A stretch of 64,000 nucleotides of DNA from Melanopsichium pennsylvanicum (taxonomy: Eukaryota > Basidiomycota > Ustilaginomycetes > Ustilaginales). Under the pieces are notes generated by a model. That model did not search any database. It was given only the letters and a program-made list of their open reading frames with translations, and had not been told where the DNA came from. Positions 1 to 10,108 of this stretch are shown in pieces. Each line of letters begins with the position of its first letter. Positions within the stretch are counted from its first letter, which is position 1. The stretch covers positions 62,001-126,000 of the forward strand of contig OAPG01000015.1 of assembly GCA_900208305.1 (NCBI GenBank), read 5' to 3'. Both the position numbers and the translations under genes were made by a program.

Positions 1-1
1 A

Positions 2-2059
2 GGGACGGGAAAGAACAAGATCATCGACCGCACCCTTGAGCTGCTCAACCGTCCCCGAGAGTACATCCAGATGAATCGCGATTCCACCGTTGCTGGCCTC
101 CTCCAACAAATCGCATTGGAAAAAGGCCAGATTCACTACTACGACTCGCCCCTCGTGCGCGCGGTGAAGCTCGGACGAATCCTTGTCGTCGACGAAGCAG
201 ACAAGTGTTCCACCGCCGTCAGCGCTGTTTTCAAGAGTCTTGCTGAACGAGGAGAGCTCTCACTACCAGATGGCCGTCGCATCCGCCCTCGTAAGCTTGG
301 CGATGACTCGCCTGCGACCCAATCCCCATTCGACAAAGGCGATATCCTGGTGCACCCGAATTTCCGACTCGTTCTCCTTTCCAACCGTCCCGGCTGGCCC
401 TTCTTCGGAAACAACTTTATCGAAGTAATCGGAGAGGGCTTTTCCTGCTATGCGGTCGCTAATCCAGACATCGAATCCGAGGTCCGCCTGCTCAAAGCTG
501 CCGCCCCTTCTGTCGACGTTGATCTTCTCCGTAGGCTCGATCTGGCTTTCCACGATTTGCGTGCTGGGTTTGAGGCTGGGATGATCAACCACCCTTACTC
601 GTTGCGCGAACTTCTGCATCTGGTCGCCCACATGCAAAAGTATCCCGATGAATCGCTCTCGAGTGTCCTCCTCAATACGCTGAGTTTCGATCTTCACCGT
701 CCAGAAAGCATTCGTTGGGTAGTGGAAGCTCTTCGCAAACGAGACCTCCCCATTGACGCACTTTCTCTTGAAGTCCTCCGCGAAAAGGATCTGGAACGAC
801 TTCGAAATGCTGAGAAGGAAGGGACTCTGAAACCAGAATTTCATCCAGGCAAAGAAGACTATGACCCAAGCAAAGCTGGTAAGCCCACTCACCTTTCCAA
901 CCCAAAAGAAGGAAGAGTGGACGAAAAGAACGAACCGCACGTCGGCGGAAATACGTGGAAGGGTGGCACTGGTGGTCGAGACACGATGGGACTGGGTGGG
1001 CGAGGTGGTTACGGTCGCCAATACACTGGTCACAAAATCCATCAGGTGTCTGCAGAAATGAAAAAGGATGTGCCAGAGCATCTGAAGAAGCAAGCTCGCG
1101 AAATGGCCAGGGAAGCGTTGGGGAAAGAACTCAAGGAGAACGGGATGCAACCCCACGAAGCAGTCAATCTTCATGAGATGAAGCAAAAGGTCGCTTCCCA
1201 GGTCCAACACCTCTCCAATGTTCTGAACGATCTCAAGGCCAACAGATACGAGCGTTCGTGGCTCACTCGTCAACAGGAGGGAGAGCTCGACGAACGACGC
1301 TTGTCAGAAGGTCTAGCTGGTGAAAGAGGAATCTTTAAACGCAGGGCCGAGATGCCACCTGATCCAGGTGCACCCCAGATCAAACCCAAACGAATCCGCA
1401 TCGTGCTCGATCTTTCGGCATCCATGTACCACATGCAGTTTGACGGAAGACTTGAAAGAGAACTCGAGGTGGCACTGATGGTGATGCAGGCCTTTTCCCG
1501 CATCGAAGACAACACCTCTCGTTTTGCGGTGGATATCGTCGGGCATTCAGGCGATGAAGACATGATCCCCCTTGTCGAGGTTGGCCGCATGCCCAAGACC
1601 GACGGTGACATGTACCGAATCCTGAGGGCGGTGGTCAGTCATACCCAGTACTGCGATTCCGGAGACAACACCTTGAAATGCATCGAAAAATCCATTCGTC
1701 AGGTAAAGAGACCTCTTTCCACCGACCCCAACCATTCCTCGGCAAAGTTAGACCCAACCACTGCCACCGGCGCTCCCATCGTTGAAGAAACCCTCGGAGA
1801 ATCTGCTATGGATGACTACTTTGTCATCGTCCTCAGCGACGCTAACCTCAGTAGGTACGGCATCACCCACCAAAGACTCGCGACGTTGCTCAGGCTCGAC
1901 TCTCAAGTTAAGACGAGCCTAATCTTCATCGACAAGGGCAACGAAGCATTGCACTTGGCGAAACAGCTACCCACTCAAACCCATGTTGCGAGGGAGACCA
2001 AGGACATCCCAAGGATCCTCAGCAACATTCTAACCAGTGCCATGCAGAACGCATCCTAG
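2..2059 (+). CDS. VWA8-like AAA+ ATPase with C-terminal von Willebrand A domain (5' partial)
   Basis: The frame is open from base 2, so the true start lies left of the window; 685 residues are visible. It begins inside a P-loop (GTGKNK), followed by a Walker B (LVVDEADK, about residue 64) and further AAA+ sequence to about residue 250. A charged Gly-rich linker follows. The C-terminal third is a von Willebrand A domain with an intact MIDAS start DLSAS (about residue 470). This order matches the VWA8 family, mitochondrial dynein/midasin-related AAA+ proteins of poorly known function; here the match rests on the GTGKNK P-loop, the motif order and the VWA tail. No intron is evident in the visible part. 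The gene is convergent with the next one, 216 bases away. Family assignment is firm; mitochondrial location is inferred from animal VWA8. Confidence 0.85.
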   Translation, partial: GTGKNKIIDRTLELLNRPREYIQMNRDSTVAGLLQQIALEKGQIHYYDSPLVRAVKLGRILVVDEADKCSTAVSAVFKSLAERGELSLPDGRRIRPRKLGDDSPATQSPFDKGDILVHPNFRLVLLSNRPGWPFFGNNFIEVIGEGFSCYAVANPDIESEVRLLKAAAPSVDVDLLRRLDLAFHDLRAGFEAGMINHPYSLRELLHLVAHMQKYPDESLSSVLLNTLSFDLHRPESIRWVVEALRKRDLPIDALSLEVLREKDLERLRNAEKEGTLKPEFHPGKEDYDPSKAGKPTHLSNPKEGRVDEKNEPHVGGNTWKGGTGGRDTMGLGGRGGYGRQYTGHKIHQVSAEMKKDVPEHLKKQAREMAREALGKELKENGMQPHEAVNLHEMKQKVASQVQHLSNVLNDLKANRYERSWLTRQQEGELDERRLSEGLAGERGIFKRRAEMPPDPGAPQIKPKRIRIVLDLSASMYHMQFDGRLERELEVALMVMQAFSRIEDNTSRFAVDIVGHSGDEDMIPLVEVGRMPKTDGDMYRILRAVVSHTQYCDSGDNTLKCIEKSIRQVKRPLSTDPNHSSAKLDPTTATGAPIVEETLGESAMDDYFVIVLSDANLSRYGITHQRLATLLRLDSQVKTSLIFIDKGNEALHLAKQLPTQTHVARETKDIPRILSNILTSAMQNAS

Positions 2060-2078
2060 ACCTCTCCCTCGCACACTC

Positions 2079-2110
2079 ACCTACCTACCTACCTACCTAC
2101 CTACCTACCT
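2079..2110. repeat. (ACCT)8 microsatellite
   Basis: Eight tandem ACCT units lie 20 bases after the VWA8-like stop codon, in the presumed 3' UTR. Confidence 0.95.
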
Positions 2111-2275
2111 AGACGGACCTAAGTTAAATTTTTTGCTTGCTTCGCTTTTGGACATAGAGAAATACAATTTTTCAAGTGGCAGCCACTTGGGTTCGATCAA
2201 CGAGGCTTCAGCATGTGAATCCTGTCCCCCAGCGTGTGTGCAGTACGCGCCCTCCAGAGTCTCGGACCACACCTT

Positions 2276-5224
2276 TCAGTCCTCATCAAGGCGACGCCCG
2301 GCAGCAGCTCTTTGAGCCAGATCCCTCGCGATCTCTGCCTCGCTACTCCTTGCTTTGCCCTTGCTCACATCCCTGCCCATGCCCTCCAATCTCTGCTCGT
2401 CATCCAGCTGCGCCAGTCTCTGCGTCGCAGCACCAATCGCCCTCTCTACACCGTACCTCATTCCCAATTCCAAGACCAGGTTACACGTCGCATTGTCGGG
2501 CAAAAACATGCTCGGAATCGGATGCAAGAAGCTCAGCAACAGGTTGGTCGCATGCCAATTCTCGTCCACCCATACGCAAGGTAATGGCGCATACCCCATC
2601 TTTTTTCGATTCTCCTCCTTGCCTCTAGACAAGATATGGCTAACACCTCTGTTGGGGTTCTTGATAACCTGCTCGAGCAGCGTCGAAAAGAGACATGGAT
2701 TCCATGCGGCACAAGGGAAGCAGATGCCATCGTTGGATGCGAGTACCATGTCTTGATCACGACAGCCAAGGGGGAGGTAGCAATCCCAAAAGGTCCACAC
2801 GGTATTGTTTCGCAACGTTGTCATCAGCTTGTCCGGATCCACAAGATCGAATTGAGGAGGTCGCCAGCCAGGCGAGTAGGCTCGAGGGTCGAATTCGAGC
2901 TGATTCAACGATTGTGAGGGGGACACGCAAGTCGTATCGGATAGCGCCTCGTTGAAGTGCACGCTGCTGCTGCTGGTGTTACCCGCCATGGTGGGACTGG
3001 TGGTGTCGTATTGATCTTCATAACCAACCGAGGACGGAGCATCACGTTGAGCAGCGTCGGTACTTTCAGGCCAGTGTGTCTCTGAAGAATCAAGCATCGA
3101 AGCTGCATCGGTCAGGTTGCAGAGACCAGAGTTATGCTGCTGCGCGACTACCCCTCGGGTCGGAAAGTATGCTTGAGCGGGGTACATTGGTGGTGGCATA
3201 GAAGTGAAGATGTTCGAGCTCGCGTATCCGGATGCGACTGGCGCAGAACGCGCCGTTGAAGTTGGCTGCTGGTCTGACATGCTCGTCATGGTCGAGTCCA
3301 CGCGCTCGGAAGATAAATGCTGATCTTGGTGGGTAGCGCCATGATATGCAGGGATAGAGGTCATCTCGATGCGCGGTGAAGTGGCCCTAGATGAGTGCTG
3401 CTGACAGGGCTCCAGCTCGAGCTCTGAAACGGCCCCGTCTGATTGAGCCGGACGAAGCTTGGCGACGGGCCCTTTGGCTTTCTTTGCGGGTGCGCGATTT
3501 GCTGCTAGCTTTTTGAATGGAGATGAATGCTCCGCTGGTGAAGGCATCAGTTCGGTGAACTCAATCATCTCGGGAAAATCGGCCCTGGCTTTGGTCTTCG
3601 CTTTGCTTGGTGCCGAACTTTTCGGCTTCGCTCCGGCTTTGCCTTTCATCGCCAGCTCTGTCGAAGCTTTCGATGAGCGATTTGCCGGCAACGAGCTCGA
3701 GTCGGTTGCCTTCTGTCCACCCATTGGAGCTTGAGACAAAATCCGAGGCGTCTCAATGTCGTTTCCTGGTACAGCCGTGTCCTTCACTGGCTGCTTTCGA
3801 GAGCGGACAGAGGCCTTACGAGGCTTCTTCGGCTTGACATCCTGCTCCTGCGCCGCAGGTGTTGCAAGGTTTTTGGGACCAAGGCTGCTTCTGCAATCTG
3901 TGCTAGGGTTTGGTTCTGTATTCGGATCAGAAACAGGGACGAGGCTCATAGCATTATCGACCGGCTCTTGTGCCATTTCTGCCTGCTCGGTAGCTTTTTT
4001 GCCTTTTGCCTTCGGCTCCTCCTTTGACTGCGCAGCTGCTCTTGGTTTTGCTTCCGTTTTGGGCTTGAGCGGAGCTTTCGCCATTGCGGTCGCTTTCTTC
4101 GCGAGAGGCTTCTTCATCAGCTCAGGCGCGGTGCCTCTTCGAGCAAGAGAAGCTGACTCTGAATCCGAGACAGCCTCTTCGAGTTTCTGTCGCTTAGGAG
4201 ACGTGCTATCCTCATTCTCAGCGGAGAGAGTGCGAATGTTGGGTGGGTCAGGCACCGTTGGCTGCTCTACCGCGATGCCTTCTTCGAGATGAGGCTGTAC
4301 ACAGGTCGATGTGACGTCTGCCGATGTGTTTACATCTGGTGTCTGAGCTGGCTCGTTGACAGTTGCTGGCTGCTCCCCGATCTCACCCAGCAAGGCTGCG
4401 ATTCGAAGACTCCATCCCTCTTGATCCCTGGTCGCCTCTGTAGTATTCGACGTGGGCTCACTTGCCTGCTGATCCTCGTTTGCCACAGGCTCGGAAGCTG
4501 GCGAGAGCTGGACGGAAGTGGGGTCAGGAGCTTGGGGCACCTTGGCTGAGAGCTTGCTGATTTCGCTTTGTTGCGTTCCCATATACTCTGAAGCATCTTG
4601 TAGGAATGCTCCTTGCTGCAGCATTGGCGACAATCGCTGAGTTGGAGTCTCTGCTGGCATAGTGGGATCCGAAAGTTGACGAGGCTCCTCAGAGTCTTCA
4701 TAATCGGAGCCAGGAGCATCCTCAGATGAAGAAGCCGGCGAGGCTGCCTCTGCCGGGCCCTGCTGCTGTTCGAAAATTCCTGGCGAGCGAAGCGATGGCG
4801 CCTTTTCTGCATCGCCGCCAGCCGCTCCTTGTGGGAATTCTGGTGTGACTGCGTTGTTGTGATGCGCAGGTTGAGCGTTTTGAGGAGCATCGGCTAGTTG
4901 TGACCGGCTCTGTGCTTGAGCTGATGGCGATTCAAGTACGTTACGTACCGTGGATGCTGTTTGAGATAAATCGTCAAAGCTAGGCGATCCCTCAGCATGA
5001 GCGTGCATCTCTGCAGTCCTAGGATCGATGATCTCCCCGTTCATACCGCTACTTTGTGAACTTACCTCCAGAGAGTCGACACTTTTGCAAAGCGGCTCAG
5101 CTCGGCGCTCTGAAGACACAGCTGCTACAGTCTCGTTAGGGACGGGACCTGCTCGGGGACTAAGTGCGAAGAGGGAATCCGTTTGGCCGGGGAAGCTGGG
5201 CGGACGCGTAGCGACAGGTACCAT
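2276..5224 (-). CDS. 982-aa Lys/Ala/Ser-rich protein with divergent BTB/POZ-like C-terminus
   Basis: The open frame extends to a TTG at 5248, but the first ATG is at 5224 (MVPVATRPP), which I take as the start. Residues 1 to about 790 are low complexity and probably disordered: Ser/Gln/Glu-rich first, then Lys-Ala-Pro-rich basic stretches (for example KKPLAKKATAMAKAP and KPKKPRKASVRSRK) that could act as nuclear signals or bind nucleic acid. The only globular-looking part is residues about 820-940. Its pattern (DQDMVLASNDGICFPCAAWN, then LLLSFLHPIPSMFLPD, then LELGMRYGVERAI) resembles the BTB/POZ domains of basidiomycete proteins, where a D-x-V-L-x-S-x-D-G strand leads to a conserved Y/HP-x-P motif. 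The BTB call is inference. It could be a transcription cofactor or ubiquitin-ligase adaptor; function is unknown. Confidence 0.7.
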   Translation of the reverse strand: MVPVATRPPSFPGQTDSLFALSPRAGPVPNETVAAVSSERRAEPLCKSVDSLEVSSQSSGMNGEIIDPRTAEMHAHAEGSPSFDDLSQTASTVRNVLESPSAQAQSRSQLADAPQNAQPAHHNNAVTPEFPQGAAGGDAEKAPSLRSPGIFEQQQGPAEAASPASSSEDAPGSDYEDSEEPRQLSDPTMPAETPTQRLSPMLQQGAFLQDASEYMGTQQSEISKLSAKVPQAPDPTSVQLSPASEPVANEDQQASEPTSNTTEATRDQEGWSLRIAALLGEIGEQPATVNEPAQTPDVNTSADVTSTCVQPHLEEGIAVEQPTVPDPPNIRTLSAENEDSTSPKRQKLEEAVSDSESASLARRGTAPELMKKPLAKKATAMAKAPLKPKTEAKPRAAAQSKEEPKAKGKKATEQAEMAQEPVDNAMSLVPVSDPNTEPNPSTDCRSSLGPKNLATPAAQEQDVKPKKPRKASVRSRKQPVKDTAVPGNDIETPRILSQAPMGGQKATDSSSLPANRSSKASTELAMKGKAGAKPKSSAPSKAKTKARADFPEMIEFTELMPSPAEHSSPFKKLAANRAPAKKAKGPVAKLRPAQSDGAVSELELEPCQQHSSRATSPRIEMTSIPAYHGATHQDQHLSSERVDSTMTSMSDQQPTSTARSAPVASGYASSNIFTSMPPPMYPAQAYFPTRGVVAQQHNSGLCNLTDAASMLDSSETHWPESTDAAQRDAPSSVGYEDQYDTTSPTMAGNTSSSSVHFNEALSDTTCVSPSQSLNQLEFDPRAYSPGWRPPQFDLVDPDKLMTTLRNNTVWTFWDCYLPLGCRDQDMVLASNDGICFPCAAWNPCLFSTLLEQVIKNPNRGVSHILSRGKEENRKKMGYAPLPCVWVDENWHATNLLLSFLHPIPSMFLPDNATCNLVLELGMRYGVERAIGAATQRLAQLDDEQRLEGMGRDVSKGKARSSEAEIARDLAQRAAAGRRLDED

Positions 5225-6130
5225 GTTGAGAATTATCAAAATTGCCAATAGTGCTAATCAGGAGAATCCAAGTTTCAGACGCCAGAATAGAGCGAGGTCG
5301 AGCCAGGTGTCTAAACGATTCGTATCAAGCGAGGATCTCGGCAAGCGAATCCGAGACCTTGTGTGCAATCAGCCACAACGAGCCATTGGCAGGCTCAGAG
5401 ACAGCAACAGTCACTAATTTCGATATGAGACGAGGCTCAGGTTGGTGGACTAAGTGATGGTGTTTGCACGGCCCACCAGGCTTGACTTTATCAGCTGATG
5501 AGCGCGATGCGTCGATCCTCTGAGCTCGTGAGAAGCGATCGATGTCCGTGATCGAGAAACACTGGCGTCGCTGCCACCGATTACACACTTGTCAGGAGCA
5601 GGCAGATGGTAAATGTGCGAATGGATGCTGGTTTGAGATGGAATTGCGACTTTGAAGCTGCACGGAGAGGCTCGATTGTACGGCCGAGCTCAGTTGGTTG
5701 TGCTCAGGTGTGACAATTTATGGCAACCTGAGCTGTGCTGTCAAGGACGGTGGGGACAAGAGACAGGAAAATCGCGTGAGTTTGCAAGGGGGACATCGAA
5801 ATGTTGGCTAGGCTACCAAGCGAAAAGCTTTCCGAAGTCGGAAAACTTTGTCAACCCACAGCAAATGAAGCTGCGCATTTGCTTTGAATGCTTTTGGCGG
5901 CTGAGAAGCGCTGCGATAAAGGGTTGAGGCCGATACGGCAAAGAAGTGGGTTGGAATGTGGTAGAGGGTCAAAGGATAGAGGGAAGGTTGGGTCGACTTA
6001 AGGCGATTGTGAAGAATGAGGCCCGTCCGGAAGCGCTCCTTTTATGTGATTTCTGTGAGAAGAAAGCATAGCCGCGGCTTCCGTGCTCTGCTCTTGAGTA
6101 TGCTTTGGCGCCACAAGCTACCGGCAACAT

Positions 6131-6180
6131 AGGGAAGGGAAGGGAAGGGCAGGGAAGAGAAAGAAGAGAAGAGACGAAGG
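6131..6180. repeat. purine-rich GGGAA/GAA tract
   Basis: There are several GGGAA units followed by GAAGA-type sequence on the + strand. It is non-coding. Confidence 0.7.
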
Positions 6181-6968
6181 GAAGCATGTTAAATCAGACG
6201 AGGCTCAGTCGTCGAGTGGATGAGTGCTCCAGAATGTGAATTGAGGCGATCGGATAGGTTCCGTTGCTGCGCATTGTGACCCTCTTTTGCAGGGGCTGGT
6301 CGAAGGCCATGGTGTGAGGCTGGAGGGACTTATTCCAACTCAACACGCTTTGTGACTTGACGAGGCAAGGCCTCTGCGCTCCCCTTTCCCCCCTCTGCCC
6401 TTTCTCCTCCGGAAGCAAGCCGATAAGTTACTCATAATCAATACAACTACTGTGTAGATGACGGTACGTGACTGCCTGTGATTGGAAAGAGATCCTTTGA
6501 TAACGTTGAGCCGAAGCCGCAGCTGACACATGAACCCCTCTTGGAAAGGAGAAGTGGACTGCTTTCGGTCAGCTGGCGAAACAAAAGAGTGGGGATGTAC
6601 TGTATGAAGCTCAGCTCAATATTGTCTCTGACTTGAGAGCGATCCTAGGCAACTGTCATGGTTTGCGCGTAAAAGCACGCATCGTTTGGATGTCAACCCT
6701 TGACGGCAGGAGGAGCGCGCGCAGTCACCTCAGCCTATCGACAGTCACCCGCTCTTTACCCTTTGCATGCATGGCCAATCTACCAACGACTCAATGTTCA
6801 CGTCAGCAGCAGGCCCGGGAGCTTCTGCACTTGTTTGGTCTGTGCTCCTCCAGATCTCGTGCCCACGGTGGACGCGGGAAGCGAGAAGGAAGACATTAGA
6901 CCCTGCCGACAGGACCTGGACCCTGAGTCAATCGCGAACCCCAGTCACAATCAGCACTGATCGTTGGC

Positions 6969-6980
6969 TACTGTACAGTA
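6969..6980. promoter_or_regulatory. perfect 12-bp palindrome TACTGTACAGTA
   Basis: The 12 bases read identically on both strands. It is two inverted copies of the heptamer TACTGTA sharing the central bases, and that heptamer recurs in many other intergenic regions of this window. A dimeric DNA-binding protein is a natural reader, but that is inference only. Confidence 0.4.
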
Positions 6981-7351
6981 TCGTGCCGTGAGATCTCATG
7001 CATCCCGCTTTCACTTGCTCAGTCTTGCCAGGACGCCTCTGACCCGTCAACCATGCGTCGCCGCGTAGATGAAGGGGCAATGCGGCGGTCCGTGCTGGCC
7101 GATACATCCGATGCGCGTCGAAAGCGTGTAATAGCCTCGAAGCTCAGTCGAAGGACGATCCTTACAGATCTATCACCGATTGGCACTCCCTACTGTTGCA
7201 GCAGTGATGAGAGCGGTTCATGTTGGATGAGCGAGACCTCCTCACGTTCACACGCAAGTCAAAACGATGTGCTGAAGACACGTGTACATTGCTCGTGATC
7301 TGCAGAGCACCAACTAATTCAGTGGAAGCTTCGAATAACTCATATCACCAC

Positions 7352-8299
7352 TCAGGGTTCGGTGAGAGTGTATCCACCGTCAACGCAGACGACCTGACCA
7401 TTGAGATACTGGTAACTAGCCAGAAATTGCGTCATCTGCACCATGTCTTCTTCCCTGCCTGGTCGACCCGCAGACAGCGACATTACGTCCATCTTGCCCT
7501 TCAAACTCGACATGTTGGTCTTGTCATCCTTGTCACTTGCGGTCATCTGACTGGCATATGGACCTGGAGACACCGCGTTGATCCTGATCTTGGCCGTAGT
7601 TGTGCTTGCAACTTCGAATGCCAGCATCTTGGTCACGTGGTGCACAGCGGTCTTACTGGCATTGTACGAGATGCGGTGTTGTGACTGCTTGACTTGTCCA
7701 GAGATCGAGCCAGTGGTGATGATCGTTGAGGACCAGGCTTTGGATGCTTCAGTGCCTTTGGAGAAGAGCGGGAGGAATGCGAGGGCGAGGAACTAGGATG
7801 CGTAGACGTTCAGACGGAAGAGGCTGTCCCAGTCATCGGGCGAGTTGTCCTCGAGGCCCTTCTTGGCGAATTCTTCTGCGGAAAGGTGGGAGTCGCGATG
7901 CTCAGGATGAGACTCTTCCGAGGTGTCGATGGTAGTCGAGCCTTCGTTGAGTGGTCCGACTATGCCGGCGTTGGAGACAAGAATGTCGAGTTTGGATTCG
8001 TGCTTGCTGAATTCCGAGGCGAGCAAAAGGCAGCCTTCCTGATTCGTGACGTCTGCGGAGAGGGGGATGTTGGGGCGATCCGAGGAGCCGTAAATTTCAG
8101 CAATTTGCTCCAGGACTTCACCACGACGCCCGGCGATGTAGACTTTGGCGCCAGCGGCTCGAAGACCTCGGGCTTGCATAAGACCGATTTCTGTACCACC
8201 GCCTGTGATCAAAGCCACCTTGCCGTCGAGGTTGAACATCTTTCCCGGACACAGGTAGTCGGCGGCGGTGTGGTCGGCAGGTGCTGATGTGAACGACAT
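7352..8299 (-). pseudogene. short-chain dehydrogenase/reductase interrupted by one in-frame TAG
   Basis: ATG at 8299. Codons 1-168 and 170-315 form one continuous classical SDR frame, separated only by TAG at 7793-7795 (codon 169). The first part has the Rossmann motif TGGGTEIG (residues 32-39) and SNAG. The second has Ser200, Tyr212-x3-Lys216 (ISYNASK) and the SDR ending NGQVVCVDGGYTL. The catalytic residues therefore lie after the stop, and a terminated product would be inactive. The dinucleotide-binding glycine motif is also altered: Glu occupies position 37, where family members have Gly. No intron of credible size (GT to AG) removes the stop; the only bracketing pair is about 20 nt. The likeliest reading is a recent pseudogene. 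A sequencing error, strain-specific allele or readthrough are alternatives. Substrate is unknown. Confidence 0.75.
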
Positions 8300-8931
8300 G
8301 GCGCGAGTTGTACTGATGTGGGAATGCTAATATTCCTTTGGGTGCTAGCTCTGGGTGATCAAGAGAGGGAGAACGCCGAGTCGCATCCACCGTGTATAAA
8401 GCATCACAAAGAATCAAAGTGCCGGTGTCAAGCACATCGCTTTTCGTCTTTTATCTCGGTAACGATAATGCCGGGAAGGAAGCGGCTGAATCACGTTCGT
8501 CGTTACTGATGCGGTGATGAGAATGATGCCTGAGAAGATCTGTCATGCTGGTGCAGTCCAGCTCGAGACCAAAACATGGGTGCACATCGCTTTCCGTCAT
8601 TCTGAGTAAAAATTGGGTCAGAGTTGGAATTTTGCCGCTCGAGTGCTGTGGCTGGTTCTTTCAAAGGTGGAGGGCTGACTGAGATTCGCATCATTCGATT
8701 ATGCTCTTCACTGCCCAGAGCTTGCCTCGGTGGTCTGTGATGTTGATCGTTAACTTGACGGTCGAAGTCTTGGCTTGGCTTTGCTTTTGAGTGCGATCTT
8801 GAGTGCTCCCTGACACTGAAGCCCGAATTGTTTTGCAGCCTCGCAAAGACCCCGAATGGAGCCTGCCGCGACCAAGCGCTGAGCTCTTATCAACACACGT
8901 GTGTGCGGGCTCAGCTTCTGCCAAGGCAGCC
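8300..8931. other. intergenic, nothing recognised
   Basis: Upstream of the SDR start and downstream of the small membrane-protein gene. I see no gene or notable repeat. Confidence 0.6.
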
Positions 8932-9375
8932 TCATGGGCGACGATCATAGATGTCGTCCTCGACATCGTCCCATTTGCCTCCTTTGACCGCTGCATTGCT
9001 TGCGGTTGGAGGATACGCTGAATGCTGGTCGTATGGCTGATGCGGTGCGGCGTCCATGTCATCGTACAGATCATGTTCAGCAGCGTTGATGTCAAACGCC
9101 TCTGCTTCGTCATCTCGCATCCTTCCGTACGAATTGTGGTGGCCGACGGCATTTACACCGTCTCTGCCGCCTCGATTGCGAGAGAAAAGGCGTCGGATGC
9201 GCTCGCCAAGAGCTTCACGTGCATTGTCACCAAGACAAGAGGAGAGAGCAAACCAACCAATGGCGAGGGCAACACCTATGCCGAGGATGATCCACAGTGG
9301 CATGAGAGACGACGACTCTGACTCTGCTGACGCTCGTCGAATAAGCGCTCGCAAGAGCGGGGTTGTTGATGGCAT
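8932..9375 (-). CDS. small single-pass membrane protein (147 aa)
   Basis: ATG at 9375. One hydrophobic segment (LMPLWIILGIGVALAIGWFA, about residues 24-43) is followed by a basic patch (ERIRRLFSRNRGGR) and then an acidic, Asp/Tyr-rich tail ending DDVEDDIYDRRP. A tail-on-the-cytosol single-pass topology fits the basic residues after the membrane segment. I do not recognise the family. The frame is uninterrupted and ends at a natural stop; competing frames across the same DNA lack any organised pattern. It is divergent from FLX1, with a 733-base shared upstream region. Confidence 0.6.
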   Translation of the reverse strand: MPSTTPLLRALIRRASAESESSSLMPLWIILGIGVALAIGWFALSSCLGDNAREALGERIRRLFSRNRGGRDGVNAVGHHNSYGRMRDDEAEAFDINAAEHDLYDDMDAAPHQPYDQHSAYPPTASNAAVKGGKWDDVEDDIYDRRP

Positions 9376-10108
9376 TGCAAAGAGGTGATGCTGCTGTTGA
9401 TAAGGTCAGAGTCGGGTGAAGCGTGTTGAAGATGAGTTGTAAGTTGTTTCGTCTGATCGAGCAGATATCGTCGATTACGGTTGCGCTTGGCGAGAAGTGT
9501 TTAAATAGAGTATGGCGAGCTGGTATGTTGATGAGGTCTGCTCAAGCTAGAGTGTGTCGACGAGCTACTTTGTGAGAAGAACGCGAAGAGGTGCGACCCT
9601 TTAACGAGGTTCCATGTCGCGACCAAATTTTTGAAAATGTTACCTCCTGAACCTAACAAATAGAAGCTTTTGAAAATCTAGTCATCGGAATCTTCTGCGT
9701 TTGTCGGCAAAGCCGAAACAAATTTTGAGTAGAGTGGGCGTCGAAAGTGTGAGTGTGAATGATCTTCTTCGGAAGTTTTTGACGAAAGGCAGGCTCAGCA
9801 GCTCACGAAAGCTAAATTATTCATTTTTACGTTCTCCACATGGCGGTCTGACTCGGTTCTTTTTTAAAGTCACACAGAACAACTTTCTTTTAAGGTTCAT
9901 TGCCACACACCCTCTCACCTTTACTCTTGACCATCAACAACTAGTTCCCTTTCCAGCGCGAAATTGTACCCAGGTCAAGCACACTTCAGCGATCTAGCTT
10001 AGTTCAGTTGCAATGCATATTTCAAAATAACGATCTCATTACACGTTTTTACGATTAGACCTTCGCATTTCCCGAAACTGCGAACAATCTCTGTCACATG
10101 CAATCGCC
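9376..10108. other. divergent promoter region between membrane-protein gene and FLX1
   Basis: No coding sequence recognised. The interval is relatively AT-rich, with T-runs around 9830-9900, and must hold the promoters of both flanking genes. Confidence 0.55.

Larger units (their letters stand above)
5225..7351. other. 2.1-kb intergenic interval
   Basis: This lies upstream of the 982-aa gene and downstream of the broken SDR gene. I recognise no coding sequence. It contains a purine-rich GGGAA-type tract at 6131-6180, TACTGTA at 6598-6604, and the palindrome at 6969-6980. The 13-mer AGACGAGGCTCAG occurs at 5428-5440 and again at 6196-6208. Confidence 0.6.

Noticed and set aside
263..1273. 336-codon open frame on the minus strand opposite the VWA8-like gene
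   Set aside because: It lies opposite a clearly conserved AAA+ domain and shows no motif of its own; a typical antisense shadow.
7793..7815. Mini-intron removing the SDR stop codon
   Set aside because: The only GT...AG pair around the stop is about 15-23 bases, far below any credible spliceosomal intron.
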